From Plasmodiophora brassicae (taxonomy: Eukaryota; Endomyxa: Phytomyxea; Phytomyxea; Plasmodiophorida): a DNA stretch of 64,000 nt. Below, piece by piece: positions 33,001 through 45,474 of the stretch (positions within the stretch are counted from its first letter, which is position 1; every line of letters begins with the position of its first letter). The stretch covers positions 930,001 through 994,000 of the forward strand of contig CP145419.1 in the NCBI GenBank assembly GCA_036867785.1. The letters are read 5' to 3'. The translations under genes were made by a program, and so were the position numbers. Below the pieces are notes generated by a model. That model saw only the letters and a program-made list of their open reading frames with translations. It was not told the origin of the DNA and searched no databases.

Positions 33001-35310
33001 AGACAGCGGCGCCCGCGGATGAGTGAGGCGCTGAGACGTCGTCCCCATGAGCATCGGAAACAGCGGCGCGGTCACTCGTGGATTTAGGAGCAGAAGCAGA
33101 CGACCGACGAGCGCGATCCAACTGCGATTCAAGGTCGGTGCTGACGGCCTGTTGGTTGGCAAGCGCGTCTCTGGCAGCGGTAAGCTCTGAACGAAGCTCA
33201 TCGATCAGCGCATCTGAATTGACGCGAGCACCATTGAGAACGTCAATGTCGGCGCTTAACGACTGAACGATGGACGAACTGTCGGTGGCGTTGTGGCGAA
33301 TCGTATGCAGTAGGCTTTCACAGACGCCGGCGCGAACGGATCCCAACTCCCCCTCCAGCGACGCAATCAGCGACGCATTGCGAACCTCGTTCTCCTGAAG
33401 CGCTTGGAGTTCGTCGTTCAGGTTGCGTACGAGATCTTGGAACACACCCGAGTTCGACAGAGCGACCTCTGCCGTCCTGCGAATATCATCGTTCGACAAA
33501 GCGTTGGCCCTCGACGACGTCAACTGCTCATGCAAGGATCGGTTCTCGTCGGTCAGCTGGTCCACCTGCGATTGTAACGTGTGCACGAGGTTCTGCAACG
33601 CGGTCGGTGATTGTGCCCTGGCGGCTGCGGCATTGGCGTCCGCCTGAACCTCCTCCAAAGCCCGATGCGACGATTCCAACTCCATGCGCAGCCGCTTGAC
33701 CTTGGTCTTCAGCGTGTCGCGCTCCTCGACCAGCTTGTCGAGCTCCGCCTTCTTCGAGGAATGGACGGTATCGAGCTGGCTGCGTAAATCGGAGATCTGC
33801 AACCTCGCCGCATCGCAATCTGCTCGCAATGAAGCGACCTCGGAGGTCAGCGACGCGTTCTCTGCTTGCGACTCCTGCAGGTCCTGCTGGGTCGTTTCAA
33901 GCTTCGATAGCTGGGCTCTTACCTTCTGAAGAGCAGCCGTGTCGGCGCGGGCGGCTTCAGAAGCAGCGTTTGCGGAGGCGAGCTGTTCCCGTAGCGTTGC
34001 CAGGTCGTCCCGGGCGGCGACCAATTCAGCCTCTTTCGCCTGGAGCTCACCACGAAGTGCTAGGACTTCCGACTGCGCACGATCCAGCTTCATCGTCAGC
34101 GATGCGTCATCAGTACTGCTTGACGACTGCTGGGCGTCCAGTTGGCCGTGCAGATTGGCGATCTGCGATCTGGCGGCATCGAGATCGGCCTGCAAAGAGG
34201 CGATTTGCGAGTGCAACAACGCGTTTTCGGGTGATGGTTCCTGCAGGTCGGGTCGGGTCGCTTCAGGCGTATCCAGCTGGGTTTGCCGTTTCGCGTCAGG
34301 CGACCGCCGCCTTTCAAGTGCCGACTTCTCGGCCGCAACGGCCCGCAACGTCGCCACGTCGCCCTGGCTCGCTGCTAACGCAGCAGCAGTTGCCTGGAGT
34401 TGGTCGCGAAGCGCGACGGCCCCTGACTGCTCCTGATCCAGCGCCGATGTCAACTCGTTGATCTTCGTTGTTCTAGAGTCGAGCTGACCCTTCAGCTCTG
34501 CCAGTTCCTCGGCATAGCCGGACGAGATCTGCGAGAAGGATCAACGCCTGTGACATCTGGAGATGGCTTCGCTGGAGTCGTACTTCCTGCAGCGCTTTCA
34601 GCTCGTCATTCGGACGAGACTCCAAACGCGCAATCTGCTCGCGCAACGTCTGGTTCGTCGTTTCCTGTTGCTCCAGGCGCTCCATGAGCGTCGCCCGTGC
34701 CTGACAATGCCTTGAGCGACAGTTCTCCACAACAACACGACCGTGAGCGCAAACCTGTTTCAGTTGCTGGACCATATTTGTCACCCCAGCCATCCGACTA
34801 TGCTCCTTCTGTAAATCCTTCTCCTTCTGTTCGAGGGCCTGCCATGGTGTCAGTCGATAAGGCGGCACGTGCCGACCGTGCCACCCACCTGTTTCATCTG
34901 CTCAAAGGCCGCCGCCATTTCAGGGTCGGAAGAGCCGTGCGTTTTCATCTGCTCGGCGCCAGCCAGCTATGTGACCTTATTCAAAGGGTTGCGGGACACC
35001 CGAACGCGACAAGGAGTACGCCTACCGCTTGTGAACGCTGGCCCGCAAGCTGTTTCAATTGTTGCTCGTAATCATTCACAAGCTCTAGCTTCTCCTTCTC
35101 GGCGCGCTTCTTCAGCAGGGCCACGAGTCGTTTCGCGTCCGCCTGCGACTTCTTTTTCAACCCTGCCAGCGCCCCCCCGTCAACTCGCCGCGCCCGGCAA
35201 TGCCGGCGACACCACGCACCTTCGACATATTCGCGGACCGCGGGCGTCATCTCGGCCTCGACGTCGGCGCCCGCAGCGACGACGCCGCCGCCGTCGCCGG
35301 CGTCCGCCAT
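30052..35310 (-). CDS. golgin-type coiled-coil protein with C-terminal GRIP domain
   Basis: Thirteen exons on the - strand: 35310-35026, 34948-34889, 34838-34755, 34700-34584, 34528-32471, 32417-32304, 32249-31653, 31599-31459, 31400-31305, 31217-30903, 30851-30585, 30506-30309 and 30252-30052. All twelve introns lie in phase 0; joined protein about 1510 residues. Nearly all is heptad coiled coil (for example LDRAQSEVLALRGELQAKEA). Near the C-terminus LGSYLKHVIVKYMETDEQL is spliced to ALLPVISNILAFDADEVNRI, the GRIP domain that binds Arl1 at the trans-Golgi. Expected role: tethering vesicles at the Golgi. Exons 7-8 contain a non-coiled part (QWWLFVHLRQPG ... FWTTVAAFDVHSPE) of unknown fold. 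The exon 7 donor is a choice between several. Confidence 0.85.
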
Positions 35311-35532
35311 CGGCGCCGATCCGCGCGCACCACCACCCGACCGCGATGCGATCGACGCTGTCCCCGTTGCAGTTCGTGGAATCCAGCCACAGCACCGGAA
35401 AAAACAGCAACAAATTAATTGTCGTTTTTGCATTTCCGCAGTCAACCACGCCACAGGTGCGGCGGCACTGCAAAAGACTGCGTCGCCGCGGGTCATTTGG
35501 AATTCGGCGTCGGGGACTGCACGACGTCGGTC
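35311..35532. promoter_or_regulatory. bidirectional promoter region
   Basis: Only 222 bases separate the divergent ATGs of the golgin gene (-) and the importin gene (+). No recognisable named element; promoters of both genes must lie here. Confidence 0.45.
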
Positions 35533-38450
35533 ATGACGGTGGCGTCGTCGTCTGGGCCGGTCAGCCCCGCCCTGCTGGCCGCCCTGCAGGCGTCGCAGGA
35601 CCCGTCGCGATGCGCGGACGGCGAGGCCGCCCTCGCCGAGTACGCCAAGGCGCCCGGATTCGCGCTGTCGCTCCTCGTACGTGCGCGGTGTCGCCCACCG
35701 GGGGTTGTCCGATATGAACGGCAGTGATCGGATCAGGCGCTGTTCTGCACGGAGGGGTTCGCGGTTAACGATCGGCAGTTGGCCGGCGTTCTGCTGAAGT
35801 CGTTGGCGAAATCCGGGTGGGATTCCGGCGAGGCGATCAGCGACGCCGAGAAGGCGCAGATTCGGTACGCGCTGCTGCGTCAGGTCGGCGCCTTGATCGA
35901 AACCAAACCGCTGCTGACCATGGCGTGCGCCCTGATCTGCACGATTGCCGAGGGCGATCTGCCGACGCATCAGTGGCCGGATCTCCTGCCAACGCTCCTG
36001 TCGTACGAAATTGGTTGTCTTTCGCCTGGAACCATTCCCCATTTGTGACGATGAATGCCGTATGTAGGTATATTAACGATTCGAGGTTAGCGCCCGCCGC
36101 TATCCATTGCGTTTCGTTACTCGTCACGGACCTTCCTCCCGAAGTCCTACCGGCGATCGCTGCGAGTCTCTATCCCGTCCTGACGGCCGTATTCACCAAC
36201 CCGTCCAACGATGCTGGTTTGCGGTACCAAGCCCTCGTCATATTCGCCGGGCTTCTGGACGGCATTGCGGCCGTTGACGACGATGTACCCGCTCTGAAGA
36301 GTGTGCTGAAGGAACACCTTGGGCAGTGGCTGCTCAGCCTGGTGGGCCTTTTCGCCACACCACCGGGCGCCATTCATGCCGAATTCCGATACGCCTTCCA
36401 CGTCGTTGCGTGTGACGTCTTCGGTGATGTGTTCCAACACTTCGGCAAGCTGCTCGCCCGGGAAGCGACAGCGATCCCGGCAATCGTGTCTGCTGTGCTA
36501 CAGTACTGTACAGCGCTGTCACACGAATATCAGGTTCGGGTTCGTCCGCAGGACTCTTCCGCCCACACGCCCTGATATTGCCAGTTCTAGGTCGGCTACA
36601 TCAACCAAGCGTGCGCCGAGGAATGTTCGATCGATCGTGGGTCCCTGCCCGACCTCCTTGCTGCGGCACTGGACATGTTCTTAATATTCTTTAACCATCT
36701 CAAGGAGAACCTGGAAGGTGTCGTTCGTCTGGCCGAAGTAGCCATGCAGGTCCCGTTCGGCGATGAGCCGCAGATGGCGGACGACGACTCGTGCTGCGAC
36801 TCGACATACACGCCCCGCATGGCTGCGTTGGATTTCCTCGGCAGGGTGCGGGACGGTGATGCGGAGTTGATTGCACGAGAAGCCTACGGCTGCATTACGA
36901 CCGGGGCAACGTGGCAGGTTCGCGAAGTCGGGTTTGCCATGCTGTCCGTCCTGGGTTGCGCTCCCGGCCCCCTGATGCCCGCCGTGCTTGCGGCCAGCGA
37001 GGACCTCAGCAATCCGCACATCCAGGCCAGCGCCGTCTCCGTCCTGCCATCTGGGACATGCGCCCTGAACGCGTTGAAGTCACCAGCGGAAGCCGTGCGG
37101 CTTGCTGCCGCCAAAGTACTGGCGGACGCGGACGCGCCTGTTCCACCAGTGCCCATTGATGCGGTCCAGGTCCTGTCTGAAGGACTTGCGAGCATCAGTG
37201 AGGCGCACCTGCCGCTGTGGCTGCGTGCCTTGCGAGTTGCCGTCGGAGATGGCTCCGCCGTACCGTTGGTATGTCACCGAACGCGCTGCCCTCGTTCTGA
37301 TCAAGCGTGTCTCATGTTTGCTGTGCACCGCTAGACCACTGTCATGCCCTACTTGCTGTCGACGTGGTCGTCGCACTCGACCAACGTCACCGTCGTCCGG
37401 CATGTCGTTGACGTTTTATCGGTCTTCGCAGGCACGTCGTCCCCGCCGCTTGCCCGTATTGCGCACGACCTGCTGACCTCACCGGCGTCCTCCGCCTCTG
37501 TCATGGAAGGCGCCCTGGACCTCCTCGGTCGCCTACCGTTCGATGATGACCTCTGCCAAGCGTCGATGCAGACGCTGGGTCACGTGCTGGGCACGGCGCA
37601 AGACGCGTCCATCGCCATCGCCTGTGCCAACGTCCTCGCACTGATGTTTACCAAGGTGCCGACGGCCTCCGCTCCGTTCCTGTCTTCAACGATCGCCGTC
37701 GTGCGGGACAAGATCCGGGAGTATCCCATCGCGAACTTGCTGTTCGCGATCGTGTCCTCGTTCGCCGGCAATTTCGCGCCCAGTGACATCGCGTCGGCGA
37801 TCGACGCCGTCGCACCTCGCGTTCGTAACGGCGATTCCGACGCCGTTCTTGTCGTCGCTAAAATCGTGCACACGTTCCGATCCCAGGCGTTCCTGGACGC
37901 TGGCGGCAGTCGCCTTCTGGAGGACTGGGTCGCCAGGCAGGATGACGTTCACTTGCCATGCGCCAAGCGCCTGACGCTGAGCGCTCTGGCTGTCCTCGTT
38001 TCGGAAGCCGCTCGTGCGACCGAATGCGTCGCTGTGAAAGGCTACGCGGTCGTCGACACGTCCGCGCCCAGGCGCACCCGGTCTTCGTCCAGGAGTGCAC
38101 CAGCCGCCGTGCAATATGTCCCAATACCGTTCCCGGCCAAAGTCATCTCCCTGCTCGTCAACGAGTGGAACGCCGATGTCGACGACGCCTTGGATTCCAG
38201 CACCGACAACGACGATGACGACGCGGCGTCGCTGGTCGACGGGCAGGCCATTTTCGATCAGCTGGATGAATGCGATGACGGCGACGGCGAACATATCGCC
38301 AGCGGCGATCCCGCTGGAAACCTGGACATTCGGGCATTCGTACCGGAATTCCTGACGCGTTTCGCCCGCGCCGACCTGGCCCTGTTCCGACGCTATGTGT
38401 CGCAGTTAAACTCTGCCGACCGCCACCTCGTTGACCGGTGCTTGGCGTGA
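35533..38450 (+). CDS. IPO9: importin-9/Kap114-like nuclear import receptor
   Basis: Five exons: 35533-35676, 35737-36013, 36091-36533, 36591-37268 and 37335-38450; 885 residues, somewhat shorter than human IPO9 (about 1040). HEAT-repeat karyopherin. The N-terminus has the importin-beta pattern: PALLAALQASQDPSRCADGE, then LAGVLLKSLAKSGW, EKAQIRYALLRQVGAL and PTHQWPDLLPTLL. Later comes GYINQACAEECSIDRGSLPD, and near the C-terminus an acidic insertion (SSTDNDDDDAASLVDG ... ECDDGDGEH), as in Kap114/IPO9, which carry histones H2A-H2B and TBP into the nucleus. The exon 2 donor (GTTGTC) is weak and the join there is the least sure. Ends 131 bases before the facing PA200 gene. Confidence 0.8.
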
Positions 38451-38580
38451 CGACGGCTGACGAACCATATTATTGATATTGTTCCATCCGAGTAAACACA
38501 GCGTCCACGATCGCGCAGCGTCGACGCGAAAACGACTCTGCTGTCGCGCGGCCGACATGACGAACAGGCCCGCATGGTCG

Positions 38581-41500
38581 TTACACAAAGTAGGAGGAGG
38601 CGCAGTGAATGTCCAGAATGACGTCGAGCTGCTCTTCGGGAAGTTTGCTGCGGACGCTGTGCCAGTCGTCCTGGTGCATGTGCTTCCAGTCGAGGAACGC
38701 TTTGCGGATGGCGCTGCCAACAGGGTCCCGTTCGTGGGACCTGCGCGCCAGCAACGACAGGACGGCAGGCAGCCAAGGCGGCACGTCGTACGCGGCGGAT
38801 CGTAGCAAGGCAATCAGGCCCAGCGTCGCGCCGTGCCGGTTGAACACATCCTGGCGGGTGTCCCCAGCGACAGCAGAGTCCAGCACGCGTCCAAACCTGC
38901 GAGCCATCCAGTTGGTGGTATGCAGGGGGCCCAGATGTACTGTCGGTGCATACCTCGTTATCAGCGCGTCCAGCGAGATGCGCTCCTGGCACCAGGTCGT
39001 CGCTAGGTGCACAGCCGTCAGCGTCTGGGCGGCGGCAACGCGAACGTCAAGCTCGGGGTCGTCGACCAGGTCGAGGATGAGCGTGAACAGCGACTGAATC
39101 AGAGGTGGCGACAAGAGCAGACCGTGGCGGGAGACCAGGCGTCGAAGCGCGCCTAGGGAGCAGCGCCGCGTTCGAGCGGACGACGACGCTCGACACGTGG
39201 TGACGAGACAGTCGATGACAGGAGCAACCTCGTCCGCTCCAAACATCATCCAGGCGGCTGTGTTAACCGCGTGCCGCGCATGGGATGCGGTTTCGTTGTT
39301 GCTGTTCCCGACGCCGTGCTCGAGGAGAGCCGGCAACAGGGACGCGAACACCAGCGACGAAACGCTGAGCGAGCCCGGGTCACAGAGCCGGATCAGGATC
39401 GTCATGAAGTCGATGCAGTACCGGGATTCGTCATCGTCGCGGCTCTGCGCGCACGCTTTGACGACGTTCCCCAGGAACTCGCGCAGAGCCGGGTCGTCCT
39501 CAGGCCTGGATACCAGGAGACGCCCACAATCGGAACGATGGGACGGCTCAGGCGTGACGACACCGTGCATGGCAAGGTGGGCCGTGCATGCGATCGACGA
39601 ACGGATCGTTTTCGACGGAACATGCTGTAGAGACACGTGTCACAGATGCCGTCAGATCGCGAGCGATAACACAGGCTTACAAGGTATCGACGCCCGACAC
39701 GACGCAGGACGACTCTCGCAAGGGCACGCGCACGCCACCCAAACTCTGCAAGCGCGAGGCCGACCAGCTGGATTTGGAACCGATGCAGAGCCGTGGTCGT
39801 CGACGCGGACTCGTAGCCGAGAGGGAACGCCATCTCCAGTACGGGCTTGATCAGCCACATGGACCGTCGAGGGTCCCCGCTCCTTGAGCACGCATACCTG
39901 AAGGCAGATGCCCATTCGGGATACGCTTCCGGATCCGCCTGCTGCGTAGACGACGTGAAGTAGTCCAGCAATTGATCGGAACCGCCGTCGTTAGTCAAAG
40001 AGGCCCACATTTCAGATCGTGTCGCAGCCGTCGTCCTCGTCGACTGATGCGACGACGAGGGCTTCACGTCGGCATCGAGCGGTGGAACGGGACCAACGGA
40101 TGCCCAGAACGCGACAAAGCGCGCCGAGAACAAGGACGACGCGATCTCGGCTCGCCCGCGACTGGCGGGCCAGTACGGACGTCGACGGGAATGGTCGGCA
40201 ATGCTGTTCGACGACTGATGCTTCATCCCAGGTGCATGGCGATGCGTTTCAATGGCGTTGGCGATGACGGATCTGTGTTCAAGCGCCCACGAATGAAGCC
40301 ATTGCGGCCGAACGCCCGCGTAGGCCTCAGGCAGACAGCGGTATCCATTGGGGCGCTTCGCGATGACCGATGTCGTCCAACCTAGGACGGCATCGTCACA
40401 GTAAGGACCTTCCAGGGGCGAACAATGAAGTTCGGAATCGACATCGCCTTCCAGGCACACCGGGTCGAACGTCAACCCGACACCGGGTTCAGGTTTCGCG
40501 GAGCATAACGACGTGATGGCGTCCAGAGCGAGGCTGAATTCATGCTGGGAGGCAGACGACAACAGCAGCGTCGTGAAGTACGACACGGTGTCGTCGACCT
40601 TGGGGCAGCACGCTAGCCGGAGGGAATGGGCCGCCAAGGCCTGCTTCCAGTGTAGCGATGATATCGGCCGCGCCACTGGTATTGCGGTTGACGAAGGGAG
40701 AAGCAGGGTCCAGATGGCGATGATGGCAGCGTTGACGAAGGCTTGCAGTTTGGCATCATTGCAGTCGATGCAGATCAGGCGCTCGAGGTAGGCCGACGGA
40801 TCATCGCAAACAACCTCCAGGACTCGATGAATCAGCAGCAGGCCAAACGCTGTTCGGAGGACGTCGTTGTCGTTCGCGCCCAATAGGGCGTCGCGGACGA
40901 ACGCCAGGACTAGATCGAGCGCCGGCCGACCATCATCCTGCGACACCACGTGTACCACGAGCCGAGCAGCTGGCAGGTACACGCGAGGATACGCCACGTG
41001 GATAACGGAAAGAACAGACGAAAGGATATCCTGCATGGACGGGTCAGGCACGAGTTGACCGAAATAGCAAACGGCAACACGCTCACCATGAGATGGGCTT
41101 GGTTGCGGTTCCGGAGCATGCCTCGATAACGTCGGAAGGTGTGGACCTCGGCGGCCTGAACGAGAAGAGGGCGGACGCGGCACACATGCCCATGCCATAC
41201 GTCGTGTTCGTCAGCGACGCTGGACAGGGCGTCGTCATGGCGAGATGCCCGACTACCGCTACAAGCGACAAAGGCGCACTTGACGGTCTGCACGAGATGC
41301 TCCATGACGGACGGGCTTGCAGAAAACCGAGCAGCAACATTGATCATCGCGGCCGCCGGCAAATCGACATGCATGGGTGCCCCTCGAATCACGGACCGTA
41401 CCCGCAGCAACGCCCGAATGGTCGCTTCCGAATCCGTTCCTGATTCCAGGACGGCAACGGACTGCGACAGGATCCCCTGGGCGAGATCACGGGCGGCTTC

Positions 41501-43794
41501 AACCTCGGATTCGCTTGGAACATGCCATCGAACGGACAGGTCTTCCGACGTCCCTGGTAGCAAGCCCGGCGATAGATCGCACACGTAAATGTCGGTCAAC
41601 GCAAGGAGGACATTGCGCACCAGTTTGTTCGCGAACGATCGAACGCGGACCGAATCATCGCAGGCCAACAAATCAATGACGGAAGCGACATCGTCCATGT
41701 GGGCCAACAGCGCTGTCCCAGTGCGGCGAACGACACAGGACATCAGGTACACCAGCCACTCCTTGTGGCCGGAATCGTGTTTCAGCGCAGCGCTGAGAGC
41801 GGGAACGAACAGGCCCAGGCACCACGCCGGGTCGACGAACGAGGCAGCGGAACAGGCGGCACCGAAGAAGCGACGCGCGTTGGTCGCGGCGCTCGACATG
41901 ACGTGGTTGAGGATGCGACGGGCGCAGACGCGATACAGATCCGTTGGCATTGCCGCGTAAAACGCAGTCATGAGGCGTCGAACGTCGCTCAGCATCGTGA
42001 CATCGTCTGCGCTCTTCTTCTGGTATTCGCCCGAACGCACGAAGAAGTGCAGAAGGTGGTCGTGGAGCGCGAACATGGTGTCCTCGTCGGCAGCGACGCG
42101 GGCGTCGGTCGCCTCTGATACCCTGGCGCACTGAAACAGTATCGTGAAGAGGCGCATGACCCAGCGACTGAACGACGGGTCGTTCGGGTCGAGAAGGCCG
42201 ATGGAGACCTGCAGCAAAGGCAGTGGCAGGTCGATGACGGGAGCGGCAGAGGTCATAAGCCTCAGGGCAGACAGGCGGCGATCCGCTCGCGACGTCGGCG
42301 ACATCAACGTCAAGTCAGCAACGTCAGCAACGGCGTCGGACACGCCCTCCGGATCGGCGAACGCCAGAAGGCGGAGCGCTCGAATGCCAGCCGACGAAAG
42401 CGAGGACGACTTGCTCAGAAGCGCCAGACGCGCCAGTGCGATCATTGACGTCGTGAACGTCGTTGATAGAGTCGCGTCGCTGATCCCACGCTGCTTGGCG
42501 AAGCAGAACGATGCCTCGCCGAGAAAACTCGACAGGCCGGGCGCCCACGACGATCCGTAATTCGACGGATGGTAAAACGTGGATAACGTGCGGGTCAGGT
42601 GCCCGAACAGGTGCACGTTGGACGCGTCCAGCGTCGCGACAACGATGCGTGCAAAGTATTTGGCCAGGCTCTTACGTCGCGAGTGGCCGCCGCTGCGGGA
42701 CAGCAGCAGGCGCACCGAGCCGGGCCACTGGACGACGCGTTGCGAATGCGACACGCCGTCGACGGGCAGGTTCAGCGAATGAATGAACCGCGTGTAGAGC
42801 CCGGGCAGGTGCGGCGTCCAGTCGTAGGCGCAGGAACGCGCCACGCGCGACAGGACCGAGAGGAACGCCGCCGACGTTGGCCCAATCGTGTCGATCCACG
42901 TCGACGCCTGAAGCAGCTGATCGGCAAGCGCGGCCGTACCGACGGCCCCCTTGCGGATCGGCAGGAACACCGCCAGTAATCCCAGGGCCCGAAAGAACAC
43001 CTTCTGCGACGGGTTCAGGTACGGCATGAGCCGCGCGGCGATGGCCTGGTCCGCGTCCCTGCTGAAGTGACGCCGGCCGTCGTCCGCCAACGATATCAGA
43101 CTTCCGGCCACGTTCAGACGACGACTTGACCCGGATATGTTCAAAGACGGTCCCTGCAAGGGGGCGTGGATCAGGGAACGCGCGCAGAGCACGAACGCGT
43201 TTGGTTTACCTCCTCAACCTCATCGCACAGGTTCCAGATGGATTCGAGGAGCGGGACCCAGTCGAGTTCGATGGCGTCGGGCCTCAGCCTGGGGACGATG
43301 CGGACCAGGTCGGAGCACAGATCCGCCAGCAGCTCGTTGACAGGGACACCCGCGCTGAATATCGCCGGGTACGCAATGGAAATCAGGGCGACGCGATCGT
43401 CGTGGTCGATCGCGACCTTCGCGCGCACGAGCCGCCGAACGGGGCCGATGACGCGGTCGACGGCGTCGCGCCGCCCGGACGCGATCGCCAGCGGCAGGTC
43501 GCGTTTGACGGCGGCGATGCGTGCCGCGCGTTCGTCGAGCACGACGGCGCGCACGCCGTCGGGCATGTTGCAGAGGAGCGTCGACGGGCACGGCAGGCGC
43601 GGGTTGGCGCTCGACGACGACGACGACGACGACGGCATCGCGGCGCCACACGACGACGACGACGACGACGTCTGCCCTGCAGCTCCGACTGGGGCGACAA
43701 CGGGCCCTGAGTCGCGCGCTCCCGTCGGACGATGCGCCGGCCACAAATCCGCCCCGCGTCCGCCCTGGGGGGTTTTGCTGTCGCGCTGCTCCAC
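38581..43794 (-). CDS. PSME4: proteasome activator PA200/Blm10
   Basis: Four exons on the - strand: 43794-43210, 43153-41087, 41030-39681 and 39624-38581, all phase 0, introns 56 bases each; about 1681 residues (human PSME4 1843). Huge HEAT-repeat solenoid that caps the 20S proteasome and, in animals and yeast, acts in degradation of acetylated histones and proteasome maturation. The C-terminus is diagnostic: HGATLGLIALLRSAAYDVPP followed by WLPAVLSLLARRSHERDP and FLDWKHMHQDDWHSVRSKL, and it ends SSYFV. Activators usually end in Hb-Tyr-X, which opens the 20S gate; here the penultimate residue is Phe. The N-terminus has Ser and Asp runs coded by GAC/GTC microsatellites. Confidence 0.88.
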
Positions 43795-43960
43795 TGCGAA
43801 TTATAGCCGCACCCTCGACCGAGTAGATGCGAAGCGCCCTTCGTAATCGGCTGCGAACTTTGTTCGCATCAGGCGATGTGGTATCAGCTGTGAACGTGCG
43901 CCATACGCTGTATTCATCGTTGCGTTGGCAACAGGCCAACCAGGTGCAGGTCCGGTGGCT

Positions 43961-44773
43961 TCACGACGACGAACAGGCCGTGATCTTGGTTCGCTTGGAG
44001 AGTGTACCACGTTCACTTCCGTCGCCGTTGTCATCGCGCTGTCGTCTCCGAACCGCTGGACGTCTGCGGATTGCTTGCGCGATCAAGGTACGACGTTTCG
44101 AAGTCCACTCATTGAAGCGGATGACGCCTCCGTGTACGTCGTCGATCATCACACCACGGAACAGTCCGTCGGCCAGGGCAGGTTTCCATTTGAAAAAGCG
44201 GCCAACGAGAATGCGTCCGTCGGCCAGCACGGCCCGCCCGCGACCGTGGAACATGTTCTGATGCCACTGACCCTCCAGGACGCGCCCGCCAATGTCCGTC
44301 CACTTGCCCTGGCCGTGCCGATATCCTTTGACAAAGTGACCTTCGTATCGCCACCCATTCGCATGACTGGCGACGCCGTACCCGAACGCCAGGCCTTGCT
44401 TGTACTTGCCACGGTGACTGTACGATCCGTCGGCCGTCAAGTGTTCACCTTCGCCATGGTGCCATCCGGCGCACCACTGGCCCGCATACGTCCCGACGCC
44501 AGGGACAGTGGCCCGACCATGCCCGTGGGGAACCATGACGGCACCACTCCCCACCTGGATGACATCGCCGCTGTACGTGAAGCCTTTGGTGCTGTGAACC
44601 CAGCCAGCACGCGCACGACGCCAACGCTTCAGATCAATGACAAGTGCGGGAACAGATGGCTCTGGTTGCATAGGAGACGATGCAGCCTGCCTGGCGGCCA
44701 GTTCTCCTGCCGCACCGAGGTAAGCGACGGCGGCCACTGCTAGGGCTGCGATCATGTTGCCAGCTGACTGCAT
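43961..44773 (-). CDS. secreted MORN-repeat protein, copy E
   Basis: Intronless on the - strand, 270 residues from the ATG at 44773, which opens a signal peptide (QSAGNMIAALAVAAVAYLGA). The frame is open for 15 more codons upstream (ATG at 44818), but those are polar and inside the upstream repeat. MORN units: YSGDVIQV...VPHGHGRATVPG, YAGQWCAGWHHGEG, HRGKYKQGLAFGYG, YEGHFVKGYRHGQG, LEGQWHQNMFHGRG and LVGRFFKWKP, then WTSKRRTLIAQ. The tail is strongly basic (RRRPAVRRRQRDDNGDG, then SKRTKI), the clearest NLS-like end in the family. First gene of the - strand array read from the left; faces away from PA200. Confidence 0.88.
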   Translation of the reverse strand: MQSAGNMIAALAVAAVAYLGAAGELAARQAASSPMQPEPSVPALVIDLKRWRRARAGWVHSTKGFTYSGDVIQVGSGAVMVPHGHGRATVPGVGTYAGQWCAGWHHGEGEHLTADGSYSHRGKYKQGLAFGYGVASHANGWRYEGHFVKGYRHGQGKWTDIGGRVLEGQWHQNMFHGRGRAVLADGRILVGRFFKWKPALADGLFRGVMIDDVHGGVIRFNEWTSKRRTLIAQAIRRRPAVRRRQRDDNGDGSERGTLSKRTKITACSSS

Positions 44774-44848
44774 AGTGCGTTTTGACAGAACGAGGTGGGC
44801 GAGTGCCCAGCGGGCCACTGGGACCCGGGTTCCGTCAGTCCGCAGTGT

Positions 44849-44857
44849 CTATTTCTG
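44849..44857 (-). promoter_or_regulatory. CAGAAATAG element upstream of MORN copy E
   Basis: On the - strand CAGAAATAG begins 84 bases before the ATG at 44773, the same spacing as in copies B and C. Confidence 0.5.
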
Positions 44858-44953
44858 TCTCCACCCGCCCGTTAGCGACGGGTTCGATGTCGAAACGAGG
44901 TGGGCGAGTGCACTGCGGACGACAGGGACCGCGGTACTGTCAGTCCGGACCGT

Positions 44954-44962
44954 CTATTTCTG
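44954..44962 (-). promoter_or_regulatory. second CAGAAATAG element upstream of MORN copy E
   Basis: Same 9-mer inside the second copy of the upstream direct repeat, 189 bases before the ATG. It may be a spare copy left by the duplication. Confidence 0.4.
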
Positions 44963-44985
44963 TTCCACCTGCCGTTAGCGGACAG

Positions 44986-45474
44986 GTGCCTGGTGCCGGG
45001 TGGATGGTGGATGCCCAACGCAAGACGAACACACGGTCTATTGCCTTACGCTGAGGACATTCTTCATCACCTAACTGACGACATCGCAGGTCAGGACGTC
45101 TACAAGCTTGCTCTAAATTAATTTCGCCGCCCATGCATGCGACTCAGCGCGACGTGGTCCACCCAGTAAAGTTGACGTGCCAACTCCAGCAGCCAGCGTA
45201 AGACGTGCTACGGTTGCTTGGCCAACGCCGGACGTCGTCTGCGCACCCGTATAAAGGCCTTCAACAACGGTGCAGACACAAGACCCTATTGAACAAGGCA
45301 AATAGCTACCGATACCTAGAGTTGCTAGACGGGAAGGGCAGTGTATCTGGTCGAACGATCAGCGAATTTTGCTACCTATCTTTGCTTGAGACTATCGTCA
45401 AACGTTCCCAAACTGGTTCCCAAATGGATTAAAAAAGAACGCATGTGTGTACTGTTCAACGTCCGTCCACTCAT
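44986..45474. other. spacer between MORN copies E and F
   Basis: About 490 bases, lower GC, with no recognised gene. It includes the 3' flank of copy F and sequence upstream of the duplicated promoter of copy E. Confidence 0.4.

Larger units (their letters stand above)
44789..44985. repeat. direct repeat of about 95 bases, twice, upstream of MORN copy E
   Basis: Two imperfect copies start at 44789 and 44894 (105-base period). Each begins AACGAGGTGGGCGAGTGC, contains TCAGTCCG and CTATTTCTGT, and ends near GTTAGCG. Each carries the CAGAAATAG element on the - strand, so the promoter region of copy E is duplicated. Confidence 0.75.

Noticed and set aside
43615-43671. GAC/GTC trinucleotide runs as a special element
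   Set aside because: They are coding microsatellites for Asp or Ser runs, common to many genes in this GC-rich sequence.
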